Shown here one piece after another: positions 50,166 to 61,300 of a stretch of DNA of 64,000 nt. This DNA is from Symbiodinium natans. Taxonomy: Eukaryota > Sar > Dinophyceae > Suessiales > Symbiodiniaceae. The notes under the pieces are model-generated. The model did no database searches. It was not told the origin of the DNA and saw nothing but the letters and a program-made list of their open reading frames with translations. Positions within the stretch are counted from its first letter, which is position 1; each line of letters opens with the position of its first letter. Both the position numbers and the translations under genes were made by a program. The stretch covers positions 368,501-432,500 of the forward strand of contig CAJNDS010002377.1 of NCBI GenBank assembly GCA_905221605.1, given 5' to 3'.

Positions 50166-53100
50166 CTGAAAGGGTTTATGGTTCATATATACCGTATATA
50201 CCTTACTAGGAATGATAGTAGTGTAGTATAGGGTATATGACTCTAATTCTCGGGATCATTTGGTCCCCAAAAACACTCCACGTCACTCCACGCATCGATC
50301 CCACCTTCATCCGACAGCAAAATGCCCTAGCAGTCCCAACATTTCAAATTCAAGTGAGCAGCTGGCACCAAGCAGGCGGAGGCGAGCTTCAAGGCAACTT
50401 CCATCCACACTCCATCGCAGTAGGCCTCACAAACTTCATCTCCACAGGGTGGCTCCTACATGGGTTGCCTTGCTTACGGCTATCTGCAGCGGCTCCGTTT
50501 GTCTGAGCGTAGAGTTGCAGCACAAGGCTTCTCATAGCAGTGCTCTGCGAACTACGTCTGCTTTGACAAGGTGTTGAACTCTTGAACTGCAACAGAGCAG
50601 CGTACTTGCAAAGCAGCTGCTTTGCACCGATCAGCATTCCTTCGATGACCCGCAAGGACGCTGTGTCACTTGCACGAAGCTTTCCAACAAGGCGCCTAAG
50701 ACTTACAGCGAGGACTGTCTAGAGGATGACTGCGACAACCCATAAGGACGTTGAGCATTCTGCCAAAAAAATCAGCAATTCTCAGGGGGCCAAGGCGCGG
50801 TCAGAGTCGATCTCCTCCAAGATGCTGCGCTCCGTGAGCATTTGCATCATGTAGTTGCGATCCAGTACCGTGTCTTCCATCGCATTGCTCTCCATGATGA
50901 GGCTCTCGGCCTATGGGTCGAGACCCCCTTTTGGGGGGGCTCTCAGAGGGTCTGTTGCAGAAGCAGTTGCAGAGAGCGCACATTTGAGTCCGTTTTTCAA
51001 TTGTGAGGCCAAGGGGCTGAGAATCCACCACCTTTCTCTCCATCCCTGCCGTGCGGGGTCACGATCCTGAGCTCTCAGCGCGCGACCGTTTCTGACCGGA
51101 GAGTTGCTTTTTGCGCGAAAAAGATGTCGCACGGACGTCCACGCGCGGCCCTCAATAGCCCCCAAATAACCCCTACAAGGTCCCCTGGCTCCCTCCGTTA
51201 ATCCCCTTGAGTTTGGGTATATATATATATATGTATAACTAGGGCCTTCCCTCATTCCCCAGGGGATTTCGGTTCTGCTTGGCTCCGAGAAACACCGCGT
51301 CGGGGTGAAGCTGCACCAGGGCTTTGCCGGGCCTCTGCACGGCCAGCTGGGCCGCGGCGGCGGCCAGCAAGCGCCTGGCCATCAGCCCCTCCTGCAGGGC
51401 TATGTCTGTGAGGATATACATATAATATATATATATATATGTATAACACAAATAAACATATGTATATATAGGTATATAAACATATTTCACATAAGATTCA
51501 GACATATGCCCTAAACTGACCTTTGCTCCTAAAACCTAAACCATATTCTTGAACATCCTTCGTATACTACAGTACCTCAACTCGAATTCAAAAAAAAAAC
51601 CTAGGCCAACCAGAATGTTCCGAAAAAAATGAGCTTCCCTCCACACTACAGCATGAAATATTTGCTGACCTAAAGGTTAACCCACTTCCCTAAACATGAG
51701 ATACTTTTCTAAAGAGCTTCCTTAAACATTGTAAGGCTCACTGACTTTGTGAGTTGGATTGGATCCCCCAAAACCCATCGTAAGGAACGGTGTGTTCTGG
51801 GGATGGGCGGTGGGGGGAGGTGAAGGCTTGATTCATTTGATTCAGTTTGATTTAGTTTTGAATCACGCCGGGATCCAAGATTTAAGACTCAAGATGCCCA
51901 AGAATGCCCGGAAAAAGTCTTCTTGAATCTTGGATCCCTGCTGAATCCCCGGCTTGTGTGTCTGTTTCTTTCTGAAGGACAAACAAAGGATAGCCTATCG
52001 ACGAAGAAAACCAAAACTCTCCGTCCTTGAAGCACTCAGTCTTTACACAAGGAGTGAGCTCCAAGCGGATGCTGCCATGCTCGCTGTCGGCGCTCACGAC
52101 GAAGAAGGTCTTGCACTGCCTTCGCTGTATTCTTGGGCACCTCCCCTAGTCTGGAACCCGGGTTGCACTGCTGCACCCCTCTTCCCTTCCCTGAAAAAAA
52201 ACCGCGAGGTCTGCTTTCCGAGCGGCCGCATGGCCCGGCGCTGCTTGAAGAAGAGGAATGCCAGGAAGCAGGGCACGGCTCCGCCGTAGATGGCGGCGGT
52301 GCTCCAGCCGATTCGGTCCACCTCCAAGTGCATCCAAGCGGAGAGGGCAACATAGACTGCAAAGGTCTTCAAAAGACTGAGGATTTCGAGGTTTGAGAGG
52401 GGTCTATCTATAGCGTGTTTCACACATAGCGGACTGGGGGGCCCCACCCAGATGGCCGTGGCGGCGTCCTTGGAACACCCAAGCCACGGGAAGAGCGGCC
52501 GGAAGGCCAAGTCGTCTGGGATCCGGGTTCCTCAAGGTGCGGAAGTTCAAAAAGTGGTACAGAGCATAGAGTCAGCTTCAATGGGCTCCTTCAAGCAAAC
52601 CCATAGCTCACTGCTGGATGGCACACTCCTACGACTGGCGACCGTTGCGCCTTCGCCGTCGGTGCGCTGGCAGCCCAGCAGCTGCACGGCGCCGGAGGCG
52701 CCGCCCACGAAGAGGACCGTCAGGGCTCGCAAGGCCAAGCGGATCCCTCGGCTTCTCGGCTTCTCAGTCTGGCATTTTCGGTCTTGTGCTCTCGTATTGC
52801 CATGCTCCCCCCCGCTTTTTGTGCCTAAGGGGCAGGGGCTGTTCAGGAGTTCAAGAGCCGAGGAGCCGCGTCCACGGCTCCAGAGCTCCAGCAAAGCACA
52901 GGCGCCCAGCACCAAGAGGGGAAGCAGGGGCGTCGCGAGGGCGAAGGCAGCCCGCACAGTCGCCCCATCGAAGCGGCACTGGAGGTCCAGGAAACTTTGC
53001 AGCTCCGAGCCCGTGAGCTGGAGGACTTCAACGTAGGACAGCAGCGGGTCGCCTCAGAATTGCACAAAAGTGCCGCGGCAGAAGAAGCGGGTAGATTGTG

Positions 53101-56100
53101 GTAGTATAGATTGTTGGCCAGGCTTACGCCCGGTATTTTCCTGATTTAACACGCAGCTCGACAAGTCGCGATCTACGTTGGCCTCCTCTGCAGGGGCGTC
53201 CGCGTCCGTGACGTTGGCCGCAAGCACTTCCTGCACCACCTCAGCTCCAGCATGCTCTGCGCAAATCACACTGCAGAGGGACCCCGCTGAACTGACTGCA
53301 GCTCAGGCGCTTCTTGCGCCTGGCTGGCGCTCACCAGGCGCCTCGAAGAGTCTAACTAAAAGGCATCAAGATCTAGAGATTCCCTTGCCCTTCGAGTCGA
53401 CCATGGCCATAGTAACTGCCACAGTATGGTGTCAGCTTTGGCCGAGGCGCGCGAGCACGGCCCAGAGCTGCGCCAGCTGCAGCAGCACGGCCGCCTGCGA
53501 CAAGAGGAGCTGCGCCGCGCACTCCACGCCCAAGCCGGGCTTGGGGGCATAGCTCCTGCAGGGCTTTGATGAGCTTAATCTGAAGAATGTCGGATCCTGT
53601 CCCTTGTGACCTTGTGCTCCCACATCCGAGCGGGCAGGCTAAGGAGGGGAGGTTGAGCGCGCTACCCCAGCAGCTCTAGCAGCTTCCAGCACGCTTGCTG
53701 CGCGCCTCAGAAGGCCGCCTGCTGCCACGCAGGCGGCCACCAGCGCCAAGGTTCCCAGCGAGGCCGCCCCGACCAAGAACATCGACTGCCTTAAAGCAAG
53801 AAGGAGAAAAAACAACTTCGGAAGTACATTTGAGGCAAAGCCACCATGGCCATGAGCCTCGAACTTCTCAACTTGCTCCCAAAGTCCCTCTCAGTTAGCC
53901 AGGGTGCTGGCGCAGGCTTTGGCATTCGCCACACTCATGTCCGGAAGAGCGGTAGCCAGGCGCACACTGGATGCACAGAGGGCCGGAGTATCCTTGTGAT
54001 GCACAACTGATGAGCAACTTCTTGTAGTTGGGAAGGCTCCCCGGCCCTACATATCCTGTACATTCAGTGTCAGATTGAACTCAAAGGTGATCGTCATGCA
54101 GTTCTGACGCGGGCGCAGAAATAGTATATGCCGTATAATATACTATTGACGATAGACGTTTGGTCATCTCGTTCCGGCGACCGGTGTCCCATAGCGCCCT
54201 ATTTAAGTAGAAAAAAAGACTCAGCATGAGGTCCACTGACACATACTGACAGTTTCAAGACAAGGATCCAGCTGCACAGCCCGTATGGGTGCAGCGCTCG
54301 GCGTCCAAGCAGCGGAACACCTCTTAACTGGATTCCACTGCAGATGCTACGCATAGCTCTACGGATATCTACGGATGCTTGTGGAGGGTTTGAGGAGGGC
54401 TGCGCTCTTCTGCATCACCCTTTGCCTTTTCGGAGCCGGGGAGGCGAGCATGGCCGAGATCCACTTGGGCAAGCTGCGCGACGCTGCCCTCCTCCTCGCA
54501 CACGAGGTGCAACTTGCCACAGGGGGCACACTGGCTCCCGAGCAGGGCCGTGTGCTTCTCGCAGCGACAGCTCCGGTTCCCAGGATCTCCCCTCGGGTTT
54601 CCAAAGCTGCATTCGCAGGCCGTCAGCGCTGTGGATCCTTTGGCGGAGGTGCTGTTAGGAGGACACATCTCGCACTCCAGCTGCCCCTTGCGGTCTGCGA
54701 AGGAGTTGGCGGCGCAGGCCTCCGGGTCCCCACCCCCCCCCCCCGGCTTCGTGGGCTTTTCCTTCTGGGAATTACATCACTGCAGACGTTTCAGGACGAG
54801 CGCTCTCTAGCTGGACTCTACGAATGCGCTCATCTCTCACATGCTGCAGCATGCGGCACCTGCAAACTATATACCTGTGCTGGGGCATTGGCCTCGCAGC
54901 TGGCGCCCCGGCCAGAATAGCCCTTCTGACAGGTGCACATGTCCTCCGGCAAGAAGAGCTCCGGGGTGACGCGCAGGGTAGGGACCACGAAGTTGGTGCA
55001 GGTGTAGCCCTCCGCGTGCCTGTGGCCGAACTTGATTCCGCTGTTTTTGAGACCCGGAAAACTTGAGAACACCCCAAGAAAACTCACACTTGATGGATGC
55101 TCGTCTTTTCATCAAAAAAGCTCTTCTGCGCAAAAACATGCGAGGTGCCTGGAGTCCTGCAGCTTCAGACTTTCGTTGAGCTGGGGCATCTCCGAGTGGA
55201 GGTCTTTTGGGTTTGCGAGGCGCGTGCTTTCCAGGTTCACCTCGGTGTTGTTGAGCACCGCGTGGGTGAGCACGCCGGAACGGACGGCCAGCGGCCCCAT
55301 GTTGTTGCTGAGATGGAGCTCCTTCAGGCCTGCCGGAATGCTTCGGATGGAGCTGAGGTTGTTGTCGGCCAAGTCGAGGGTCCTCAGCGTCTCTCCCAGG
55401 TAGCTGGACCACCCTTCCTTCAAGCTGCCGTCCAGCTTCACCGTCAAGGCCGACAGGTCCGGTACCTCGCCACGGAGGCCGCTGCGCGCGGCGGCCAGGC
55501 TCTCCAAGGGTGTCGCTGCCAGGGGCAGCAAGAGATCCTCCACAGTGGCATTCAAAGGACAGCCGCTGACCTCGGGCTGACGCTCTTACAAGTGACCTTA
55601 TCGACATCTCGACCCACCCTTGCGCGATTCTAACATGTCATGGTTAGATGGCGAAGCGGCGTTCAATCGTTTGAGGGCCGGCAGCAACCTGGGCTCCGTG
55701 GAGACCTGGACTGTGGTGAGCGGCCGAAGGCCCACTCGGCTGTCCTCGACACCGGAAGCACAGAGAAGCACACTTTGAAGCACGCTTTGAAGCGCGAAGC
55801 AACGTGAAGCCACCGAGCTCCGGACGGCGAGGTCCAGTTCGTGCAGGTTCTTGCAGCAGCCCAACCAGTCGGAGGACACCCAACCTTTCACATGGGTGCC
55901 GGACAAGGATGCAGTATTGAGCTTGATGAGCTTGATCAGGGTCGACAAATCACCACCGACAGTTGTAGCACGGAGGTCCAAGGTGTTGAGATTTTGCAGC
56001 GAGCCCAGAACATTGAGGTCCCCTGAGAGGTCCGTCTCATGCAGATCCAGAACTTTAAGTTTCTGAAGATGCTCCAGCGCCGCAAGCGTGCCGAAGACCC

Positions 56101-57839
56101 CAGTCTGATGGAGCGTCAAGTACTCCAGCTCTTGGAGATCTCGCAAGGGAGCCAGCTCCCCCTTGACTTGCGTTTCATGGAGGGACAGGCGTGTGAGTTT
56201 TGTCAAGTTTGCCAGGGGAGCCAGGTCGCCCGAGACCCCGGTTCTGTAGAGACTCAAGCGCGCGAGATCTTCGAGATGACGCAATGGAGTCAGGTCACCG
56301 GACAGCTGGGTCCCGTGGAGGCTGAGAAGCTGGAGTTGCTTCAGCTCTTTGAGGGGCCTCAACGAGCCGGAGACCTTCGTCACGCTGAGCTCCAGCACCC
56401 TAAGCTTCGCGAGCCCTTGCAAGGGAGCCAGCGGGCCCGAGACCTGTGTCTCCTGCAGCTTGAGCTCCTCGAGCTGCACCATGCTCTCAAACGGAGCCAG
56501 CTCCCCGGAGACTTGCGTGTACTGCAAGGCCACCTTTCTCAATTCTTCGAGATTCTCCAGCAAGGAGAGGTCGCCGGTGACCTGGCTGTGCCCCAAGCCC
56601 AAGATGCGGAGTCGAATGTGGCCCCGAAGTGCCAGTAGTTTTCCCGAAACCTGTGTTTGTCCCAGATCCAAGAACTCCAAGCCGGTCTTGTTGGCAAGGA
56701 AGTCCAGGTTGCCCGAGACGTGGCTATTCGCAAGGTCCAGAAAACGGAGGAAGCGCATCCCTTGCAAGGCGCCCAGCTTCCCTGTGACCTGGCTGTCGTG
56801 CAGATCGAGGACCTCGAGGTTCGCGGAGCTGAGGGCAGAGATATCACCTTTGAGCCCACGGAGAGGCAACCGCAAGTTCCGGAGTTGAGGCATCTTTGAG
56901 AAAACGGACAAATCGCCATCATAGATGCCTCGCCGCGTCTGGGCATATGCGGTGGCCATGACACCTTGAAGCCCCGTAGCGTCGAGGTCCAGGTCACGAA
57001 GATGTCTGAGGTGTTGCAAGGCCTCCAGATCCCCTCTCACCTGCGTCCCTGCAAGCTCGAGCTTCTTCAAGGAGGTCAGCTTCGAGACTCCCGCGAGCTT
57101 GCCTTCAACACCTTTGGCGTTCTTCAGACTCAAGGCCTCCAGCAGGGTTGCGTTCTCTAAAGCTTCCAAGGGTCCATCGACCTCTGTGTCAGAGAGGTTC
57201 AGCTGCCGAAGTTGCGAGAGATGGCTCAACTCCGAAAGGTTTCCCACAACCGAGAGGGAGGCGAGGTCGAGCTGCACGAGGCTGGTTAGGTTCGCCAAGT
57301 CGCCCAGGCTGGCAACGGCAGCCCTAAACCACCTCTTCCCCCCTCGGCCACGCAGCTTCAAGGTGCGGAGGCCGCGCAACCGTCCCACGGCCGGGAAGCT
57401 CTGGGGGCCCAGCTTCACGTCCTCTTGTGCAATGCCGACCACGCAACCATCGCGGCAGTGGATGCCGGGCCAGGAGCAAGCAGGGCCCTCCCCAAGGATG
57501 CCAAGCGCCTCCAGAGCCCTGTCTAAGTCCTCATTGCCCTCGTCAACACCTCGGCTCACAGCTTATCAATCCCCCCAAAGGCGCTTTACATACTGCAGGA
57601 GCATCAAACAATGGCAGCAAATCTTCTTATTTCGTTTGCTTCCACCTGCCATCCCCCCCAAAAAAAGAGCAAGAAGTCGAGGTGCAGTTCCAGGATTCTC
57701 CGGAACGCCCGGTCTCTGCAAGGCTGCCCAACGTGGCCTTGGCGCCACCAATGCGGCAACAAACGTGGCAACAAAAGAGGAGAATCAAAGACTCTGAAGA
57801 GCCTGATCCTCCTACTACTACTACTACTACTACTACTAT

Positions 57840-57904
<65 letters not shown>

Positions 57905-58313
57905 AACATTGGTTCCGCATTCGACGCTATGTTTTTCTTCACTACTGCAGCACTTTCTGTTCAGTTTAGGAGCCGAAAACACTGTTATTTACAGTGCTTC
58001 CAATGCTTGACTGCTTTGCCTCTGCCCGCTCTTGGCTCTTGTATATTTTGGCGCCGTCGCGTCGTTGCTCTTGTCTCGGTCTTTCTGAATCTTGCTCTTC
58101 CTGCTCTGGTGCTTTGGTGCCTTCCCCCCCCCCCCCCCCCCCCCCCCGCCCCCAAACCCCCCCGCCCCCCCCCCCCGCTCTGGTCGGCCAGTGGCGTGCC
58201 AGGCAACAGCCCCCTTGGATTTATGTGTGAATATATATATATATATATATATTCATACAAGGAAATACATATATATATATATATATACATAAATAAATAA
58301 ATATCAAACGAAA

Positions 58314-58351
<38 letters not shown>

Positions 58352-61300
58352 TATGCTCACCCCCCCCCCCCCCCCAATGATCCACGTTACTGCTTGGAAA
58401 CAGATGGATCTTGGGAGGAGCGGGGGCTATGAGCTAGCGACGCAAACGCCGACAGGGCCGATAGAAACCTATATCATTTCAAGTCATGAAGGCCATTTAA
58501 AACAACAAGGTCTATGGCTCCAGCAGCCCTGTAGATCCTGAAATTTAGGGTTTTTTTTGAAAATTCGAGCCTGCTCGAGTTTCCGGGACCTGGAGCTTCA
58601 AGAGAATCGAGCCGGCTCGAATGTCACAGAAAAATGCTGAAACCATGGCTGTGGGACCCCAAGGCCTCAGAGATAACCGAATTTAGGGTTTTTTGGAAAA
58701 TTCGAGCCTGCTCGAGTTTTCACGACCTCTGGTGCTTCATGAATTTTCGGAAAATTCGAGCCGGCTCGAATTTTCTAAGGAAAATGAAACCATTGTTGTG
58801 GAGCACCCAAGCCTCATAGATGACATAATTTAGGCTTTTTTGGGAAAATTTGAGCCTGCTCGAATTTTGGCGACCTGGTGCCTCGAGAATTTTCGGAAAA
58901 TTCGAGCCGGCTCGAGTTTTCCCTAAATCTCTTGAAATTCTGACTGCGATAATTAATACAATCAGTAGCATTAATTATTTGCTAATTCGAATTCAATTGT
59001 TAAGTTTCCCATATCTTTTAACGGCAAATATTCAAATTGTGAGAAGAGGCCATACACTGGTTTAAATCTAACAACAATTTTATTCTTAAACACTTGACAA
59101 TTAATATAAGGACTACCTTTGATTTAAAACTTAAATTCACAATGAGGATATCTTCGGGACTAAAAGCTTTCCTTATATATATACACATAGCATTGGTAAT
59201 TTAAATACATAGAATTCACACTTAAATTTAAGCAAACAAATTAGAATCACATTATGAGTTTCCTTTACTACTGTTCTTCTTCTTACCTTTCACCTCCTGA
59301 ACTGCTTCATCTACTTCATTATTCTCAACTAACTTTCTTCTCTCTTCGTAAGCAGTTTGCTTAAATTCATTCTCTCTCTTCGGTTTCTTCATCTGTTCGC
59401 ATGTTCTTGCTTTCTTATGAAACATTATGAATGTGATTTGGATTATTTAACCAAAAAACTGTTGTAAAAGCTCTTCTTCGGTTGTAGGTAGAAGTCCTGA
59501 TTTGGTTTTAACATTGCCTGTATCTTCATGAGAATGATTTTGTAGAGGGTCTAATGTTGATGTATTTAATGTTATAATTATACTTCCTTTATCAAACATA
59601 CTAACGGGGTCTCCTGCTTTTCGTATTCTTACATTTGTCCCGGTGTCTTCTGGTCGTTGTCCTGATACAAAAGGAGAACCATAACTACGACTTCTGAATA
59701 CATTACCAAAATCATTGATTGTTTGTTGTCCCACTGTTGAACCTAAACTATGACTTATAATATCAGTACTTCCAGTATTTTTTCCATCTAGTTCAATAAA
59801 AACCGTCTTGAATGAACTTATCTACATCTCTATAACGCTTAGTCTGTTGCGTCTTGTCTGCAAATTTAAGTCCTTGCGCGTCCGTTAAGAATGTCTCTGT
59901 CCCTTCCAATTCGTCTCTAACTTCAGTATGTAGTCTGCTTGTTGTGTTAGGAGATTTATATAAAACCCCTTCATGTCGTCTTTATGTTTATGCACTATAA
60001 AAACTGAATAAAGTATTTCATCTAGTTGATTAATACTCTTGAAGAGTATAATGTAACAGAGATTTGCAAACCGCACAGAACCAAATTCACGAACGGATTC
60101 TGTTTGTAGCTTTCTTTTGTTTAAAAATATATTGTAATGAATGAATAACAAGTTATGGCTTCAGACATAGCAAGACAAGAAAGTATCGTAAAAGCAAGGA
60201 AAGGGCACATATGGATCATGGGCGGTGGTGACCATACATAAATAAAGACACAGTACATACCAGTATGTATATTATAGATGCCTCTCAACCGTCTGGTGGA
60301 TTCTTTGGGGCTTCAGGCCCCGGGTCGGCAAATCGACTTCTTGGCCCCTCCGTGTGTTTTTTTGCTCTCTTCTTCTTCCACATAGCGAAAGCACTCTCCC
60401 TCTCTCTTTTTCATTTTGTTTTCTCTTCTTCTTCTTCTTCTTCTTCTTCTTCTTCTTCTTCTTCTTCTTCTTCTTCTTCTTCTTCTTCGGGGCTTGAAGG
60501 GTGCAGGCACCCACCCTCCGCGCACAAGTGACAAGGCGCGCCCAATCCATGTCCAGGTCGGCGTGACACTTCTCCCCGGAGGAAGATGTTGAAAGGGACC
60601 CAAACCTAGTAATAAGCACCCTGTTACAAATGTTCTCCCTCGGGGTATGCGGGGTTTTGCGTCCTGGAGGGCGGTCGGCCGCATCACGATGGCTATAGAC
60701 CACTAACCCGCCTGAAGACACAAACAACCTTACAGGTGCCTTCCCCTGAATGATGGCCTTCCCTGGGACGTTTTTGCTATTTTTTTATCTTTTTCTCTCT
60801 CTCTCTCTCTGTCTCTGTCTCTTTCTCTCTCGCTCGGAGTGCTGTCTGACAAAAAACCTGTCAACGGCTCTAGGAAGGACAAATCTGACCCCAAGGCCCC
60901 CGGCCGGCGCCGGCTCGGAGGCGACGCTTTCCAGAGCCTCGTGAGATGAGCAGAGGGCCGAGCAGGGCTTTGAGAAGAGAGGGGCATCTGTGATTCGTGT
61001 GCTTTATGCGTTGAATGGCTCGTTGGCTCTTAGCTTGCTGTGAGGGCAGTGACCCTTGTCGGAACGTGGCCTCGGTGGGCTGCGCAGGATGGGAGGTCCG
61101 GTCATCCTCAGCCAGCGGCACTCTGGCTCGACGCGCTCTTGGGATCTTTAGCGGGGCAGCGCTGGCCTCGAACATACCGCAGAACCCACAACTTTTACTT
61201 TCAACATTCCCAAGTCGATGCTTGCAATCGTACATCCGCGCTGTATCAGAATTGAGCCTTACAGGGCCGCATACTAAGCCTCAGGCAAAAGGGACCAAGG

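Larger units (their letters stand above)
58930..60275. other. AT-rich block with compact minus-strand ORFs (possible foreign insertion)
   Basis: About 1.3 kb that is far richer in A+T than the roughly 50% GC surroundings, with AT-ending codons in its ORFs. It lies inside intron 3 of the LRR gene, bounded on the left by the palindrome array and on the right by about 60275, where composition returns to normal. It carries the ORFs listed separately. I see no terminal repeats or target duplication that fix its ends. Possible sources are a virus, a bacterium, an organelle or another eukaryote; none is shown by the sequence. Confidence 0.7.

Noticed and set aside
53426-53569. 47-codon plus-strand coiled-coil ORF
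   Set aside because: It is the antisense of exon 10; the minus frame fits phase with exon 11, so I prefer that one.
57604-58300. Ser-, Val- and Leu-homopolymer ORFs over the (CTA)n tract
   Set aside because: Microsatellite artefacts inside an intron.
58543-60275. Palindromes plus AT-rich block as a nuclear copy of mitochondrial DNA
   Set aside because: Dinoflagellate mtDNA is palindrome-rich, but none of the ORFs looks like cox1, cox3, cob or an rRNA fragment.
60272-60727. Lys/Arg-rich ORFs over the (TTC)n tract
   Set aside because: The basic runs come from the microsatellite; only the 60511-60605 part has exon-like borders and phase.
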